Of a stretch of 16,676 nucleotides of DNA, positions 14,675 through 16,676 are shown piece by piece. The stretch lies in assembly GCA_040755975.1 (NCBI GenBank), contig JBFLZY010000062.1, positions 1-16,676 of the forward strand, written 5' to 3'. A model generated the notes under the pieces. It made no database searches and had not been told where the DNA came from. It saw only the letters and a list, made by a program, of their open reading frames with translations. Origin of the DNA: JAIMBK01 sp040755975. Its GTDB lineage: Bacteria; Bacillota; Desulfotomaculia; Desulfotomaculales; Nap2-2B. A program made the position numbers and the translations under genes. Numbering within the stretch: the stretch's first letter is position 1; the number at the start of each line of letters is the position of its first letter.

Positions 14675-15073
14675 ATGAAAAAAGTAAAAGTTCTCTTTCA
14701 CCTGAACGACCCGGGCCGGTGGCCGGCGGCGCTCCAGAACATCAGGAATCTCCTTAAAGACGTAGGGCGGGACGGTGCGGACGTGGCGGTGGTGGCCAAC
14801 GGGTCGGCGATCGTTGCTTACGCTGCCGGGTACCCGGCGGTCGCCGGGGAAAGCGCTCCGGCGGGCGCAAGTTGCGGGTTGACCGGAGGAGGGCTGATTG
14901 CGCAGATGAAAGAATTGGCGGGACAGGGGGTAAAGTTTACCGCCTGTCGAAATTCTCTCCAGATGCAGTCGATCGCGGAAGATGCCCTACCCCCCTTTGT
15001 GCTGGTGGTTCCGGCCGGCGTAACGGAAATTGCCAAAAAGCAGGCCGCCGGTTACGCCTATATCAAACCCTGA
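14675..15073 (+). CDS. DsrE/YchN-like family protein
   Basis: This is a small soluble protein (132 aa) of the DsrE/DsrF-like fold, which mostly forms trimers or hexamers and can relay sulfur through a cysteine. The typical start KVKVLFHLNDPGRW and the conserved FTACRNSL (Cys91) at the end of a central strand are present, as is VVPAGVTEIAKKQAAGYAYIKP at the C-terminus. A second cysteine (Cys67) sits in an alanine-rich loop. ATG 14675 follows GGGGGTG. It is probably co-transcribed with the ASKHA gene and ends before a strong hairpin. Its exact role is unknown; involvement in sulfur transfer is a family-level guess. Confidence 0.85.
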   Translation: MKKVKVLFHLNDPGRWPAALQNIRNLLKDVGRDGADVAVVANGSAIVAYAAGYPAVAGESAPAGASCGLTGGGLIAQMKELAGQGVKFTACRNSLQMQSIAEDALPPFVLVVPAGVTEIAKKQAAGYAYIKP

Positions 15074-15101
15074 GGACTAAGCGGTTACGCCTGGGATAAT
15101 G

Positions 15102-15131
15102 GCGGCGCCCCGGAGTGAGCCGGGGCGCCGC
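15102..15131 (+). terminator. Strong GC hairpin after the DsrE-like gene
   Basis: GCGGCGCCCCGG (15102-15113) pairs perfectly with CCGGGGCGCCGC (15120-15131) around a 6-base loop, 28 bases after the stop codon. Only a short interrupted T-run (CCATTTTCC) follows about 10 bases later, so termination efficiency is uncertain. The symmetric stem could also serve transcripts from the minus strand. Confidence 0.6.
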
Positions 15132-15257
15132 TGGCGTTCCATTTTCCTCCCGGTCATTTTCGTGACCGCCCGCGTTGTCCTCAGCACTGTCCTGGGCCAG
15201 AATCTTGCCGTTGCCCGCGTCTACCTTTTGTTTACTTAATTTTCGCCGCGGCAATAT
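15132..15257 (-). pseudogene. Possible PepSY-domain protein remnant
   Basis: On the minus strand KQKVDAGNGKILAQDSAED followed by an acidic, Asn/Gly-rich tail (NAGGHENDREENG) resembles the C-terminal strand of PepSY domains (VDA.TGK.L). Just upstream a short IAAAKIK is read in another frame, so a frameshift near 15235 is possible. No start or complete domain is present. The evidence is a single motif; it may be a tail of the neighbouring decayed HtrA locus. Confidence 0.3.
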
Positions 15258-15682
15258 TTACTGCCGGGCCGGCTTTTCCTTTATCTGCACCGGGATGTAC
15301 AGGGACTTTCCCTCCCGGTGCACCAGTAAGACAATCCGTTGGCCTATTTTCGGATCTTTTACGTAGTTCACCAGGTCGTCGGGGTTCTTAATCGGCTGCC
15401 CGTCGATCTTTAAGATTACGTCCCCCTGCTGCAAACCGGCCTCTTCCGCCGGGCTGCCGGAAACTATGCCGGCGACCAGGGCGCCCGCGGTGTTTTTTTA
15501 ATCCGAAGTAGGCAGCCAATTGTTCATTTAAGGATTGTACCTGCACCCCCAACCAGGGGCGGGTGATGTGCCCCTTGTTCATCAATTGCCGAAAAAAGTA
15601 AGCATCGGGCGCTCCCAGGCAAAAAAGCAAATAAGCAGCAAGAAGATCGAAATTAAGCAATAAGCAGAAATTTTTTCTTCAC
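15258..15682 (-). pseudogene. Truncated, frameshifted HtrA-like PDZ protein
   Basis: On the minus strand a GTG at 15682 follows GAGGAG (5-base spacing) and reads KKKFLLIA to a stop. A one-base shift at the A6 run joins it to NFDLLAAYLLFCLGAPDA, a signal-like hydrophobic stretch, and then RQLMNKGHITRPWLGVQVQ, the linker that joins protease and PDZ in HtrA/DegP. A second A-run (A7 at about 15493-15499) shifts the frame again. Skipping one A joins YFGLK to NTAGALVAGIVSGSPAEEAG, and a PDZ domain follows (DVILKIDGQPIKNPDDL...IGQRIVLLVHREG) ending at 15258. The trypsin-like domain is absent. Two breaks in A homopolymers could be sequence errors in a small secreted PDZ protein, or true decay. Confidence 0.7.
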
Positions 15683-15853
15683 GGCGACTCCTCAAAGCGA
15701 TTACACTATATGCACTTTCTTTTTTCCTTTACGGGCCTTCCTGAATATAGACGTTGCGAAATCAGAAAAGGTTACGAGGTAAAATATTCCAGCCGTGATC
15801 TTCACTTGCTGAATTTGGGGGAAAGGGAACAGGTCGGGAAGAAGGTGATCATC

Positions 15854-15882
15854 TTGACACAAAGGAAAGTGGCGAGGATAAT
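15854..15882 (+). promoter_or_regulatory. Sigma-A promoter for the ECF sigma gene
   Basis: TTGACA (15854-15859), 17-base spacer, GATAAT (15877-15882): the -35 is perfect and the -10 matches 5 of 6. The start codon lies about 53 bases further on. No typical ECF autoregulatory -35 (GAAC) with matching -10 was seen in 15683-15853, which holds nothing else recognisable. Confidence 0.7.
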
Positions 15883-15935
15883 GGGATTAAAAAAGTTGTA
15901 CTTAACGGGCCGCAAATCAGTGAGGGTGGAAGAAA

Positions 15936-16499
15936 ATGAAGCCTTTAAAATCTCTTGAATACGCGCCTCGACCGGCGCCCGAAACCGGCCGGCGCCAGGA
16001 GCAGCTGGAATATCTGATGCGCCGATACGGCGACAAGGTGCTCTACCTTGCCTACTCCTACCTGCACGATCGGGACTGGGCCGAAGATGTCGCCCAGGAA
16101 GTTTTTATCCAGGTTTATACTGCTTTGCCCAGGTTCCAGGGCAACAGCTCTTTTTATACGTGGATCTACAGGATCACGGTAAACCTGTGCCGGGATCAGC
16201 TGCGCATGCACATCCGGCGCCGGCGCATTGAGCAGGCGGAGAAATGGAAATCTGCAAAGGAACTGGACCTGGAAGAAAAAGCTTTGGAAAACATTGAGCG
16301 GCAGGAATTGTGGGCCTGTATTTTGCGCCTGCCTTTGAATTTGCGCGAGATTTTACTGCTCTATTATTATCATCAGTTAAGCATTAAAGAAATAGCCCGG
16401 GTTTTAGGCGTGTCCCAAACTGCCGCGCGGGTGCGCCTGCATAGGGCCCGGAAGCAATTGCAAAAATACTGGCTTAAAGGCAATGATTATGATGACTGA
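15936..16499 (+). CDS. ECF-type RNA polymerase sigma factor
   Basis: This 187-aa sigma-70 family protein has regions 2 and 4 only. Region 2 (about 25-95) has YLMRRYGDKVLYLAYSYL, the core-binding DWAEDVAQEVFIQVY (47-61) and the -10-recognising FYTWIYRITVNLCRDQLR (73-90). A charged linker (about 91-120) leads to region 4 (124-178) with LPLNLREILLLYYYHQLS and helix-turn-helix IKEIARVLGVSQTAARVRLHRARKQL. ATG 15936 has a GGGTGGAAG site upstream. It directs transcription of a stress or envelope regulon. The next gene overlaps it by up to 11 bases, the usual place for an anti-sigma factor, and a decayed HtrA-like gene lies just upstream. Confidence 0.95.
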   Translation: MKPLKSLEYAPRPAPETGRRQEQLEYLMRRYGDKVLYLAYSYLHDRDWAEDVAQEVFIQVYTALPRFQGNSSFYTWIYRITVNLCRDQLRMHIRRRRIEQAEKWKSAKELDLEEKALENIERQELWACILRLPLNLREILLLYYYHQLSIKEIARVLGVSQTAARVRLHRARKQLQKYWLKGNDYDD

Positions 16500-16676
16500 A
16501 CGAAAAAAAGATACGGAAGAAATTTTAAAGGAGCTGCCCCAATCTTTGCCGGCAATCATGAACGGCTGGCATTTTTCCAAAAGGATGCGCCAGCGCGTTC
16601 AGAAGAGAATAGCTTTTTTGCCGGTTGCAAACGACGCTCCTGACCAAACCCCGGTTTGGCGAAAGAAAAGCTTCGG
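16489..16676 (+). CDS. Start of a gene coupled to the sigma factor, probable anti-sigma or partner (3' end outside window)
   Basis: The frame starts at ATG 16489 or 16492 (in-frame ATG codons also at 16483) with AAAGG upstream. It overlaps the sigma stop and stays open to the window end (62 codons). The visible protein begins MTERKKDTEEILKELPQSLP and has a basic helix (FSKRMRQRVQKRIAF). No zinc-binding HxxxCxxC motif or membrane helix is visible yet. Identity as the anti-sigma factor rests on position and overlap only. Confidence 0.6.
   Translation, partial: MMTERKKDTEEILKELPQSLPAIMNGWHFSKRMRQRVQKRIAFLPVANDAPDQTPVWRKKSF

Noticed and set aside
15490..15500. Programmed -1 frameshift in the PDZ gene at the A7 run
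   Set aside because: Reaching the PDZ frame needs a +1 shift, not the -1 slip that such A-runs usually support, and a second break exists upstream.
15710..15958. Open frame of 82 codons upstream of the sigma gene
   Set aside because: A good sigma-A promoter (15854-15882) lies inside it, it overlaps the sigma start, has no recognisable domain and no clear ribosome site.
1..16676. CRISPR arrays, tRNA or rRNA genes, prophage genes
   Set aside because: No regularly spaced direct repeats, tRNA-like cloverleafs, rRNA segments or phage structural genes were seen by reading.

Overview
The window looks like chromosomal DNA of a GC-rich, Gram-positive anaerobe of the Clostridia (Peptococcaceae / Desulfotomaculum-Pelotomaculum type). 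The basis is strong Shine-Dalgarno sequences, sigma-A type promoters, a 2-hydroxyacyl-CoA dehydratase activase, a RACo-type ASKHA protein, split Gate-domain membrane proteins and CadC/CadA metal resistance. The taxon is inferred from gene content; there is no rRNA. A run of 100 N flanked by an exact 127-bp duplication shows that this is a draft short-read scaffold.

Layout. (1) 1-1348 (+): a drug/antibiotic-type ABC-2 exporter, with the ATPase cut by the window edge and its permease overlapping it. (2) 1355-4805 (-): a metal-resistance unit. A perfect-consensus promoter and a 20-bp operator-like palindrome precede cadC (ArsR family), followed by the P-type ATPase cadA. Between them lies a 257-bp inverted-repeat, MITE-like element that seems to interrupt an open frame running into cadA. 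CadA is artificially broken by the scaffold gap and is one 699-aa frame when the duplicated 127 bp is collapsed. (3) 4845-5877 (+): a divergent promoter and two small Gate/nucleoside-recognition membrane proteins. (4) 5886-9145 (-): a two-gene operon of an unusual 735-aa tandem fusion of DUF2229/HgdB-like halves and an overlapping HgdC/BadF-type activase with an extra C-terminal cysteine cluster. (5) 9264-12543 (+): a terminator-like leader hairpin, then a secreted NEW3-repeat membrane-anchored protein, an ABC ATPase and an ABC-2 permease, all overlapping. (6) 12675-12790 (-): a fossil of the C-terminal end of a 2-hydroxyacyl-CoA dehydratase subunit. (7) 12951-15131 (+): a promoter, a RACo/DUF4445-type ASKHA ATPase without its usual ferredoxin domain, a DsrE-like protein and a strong hairpin. 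(8) 15132-15682 (-): decayed PepSY-like and HtrA/PDZ remnants. (9) 15854-16676 (+): a good promoter, an ECF sigma factor, and the start of a translationally coupled gene that is probably its anti-sigma or partner.

How the parts relate. CadC would sense Zn/Cd/Pb through both known site types and repress its promoter, and CadA would export the metal. The activase and its fused partner, the dehydratase fossil and the ASKHA protein all belong to ATP-dependent radical or low-potential activation chemistry typical of anaerobes. They do not form one obvious pathway here, and no intact dehydratase is present. The most notable items are the MITE-like element in the cad operon, the fused DUF2229 tandem protein and the collapsed-gap correction of cadA.
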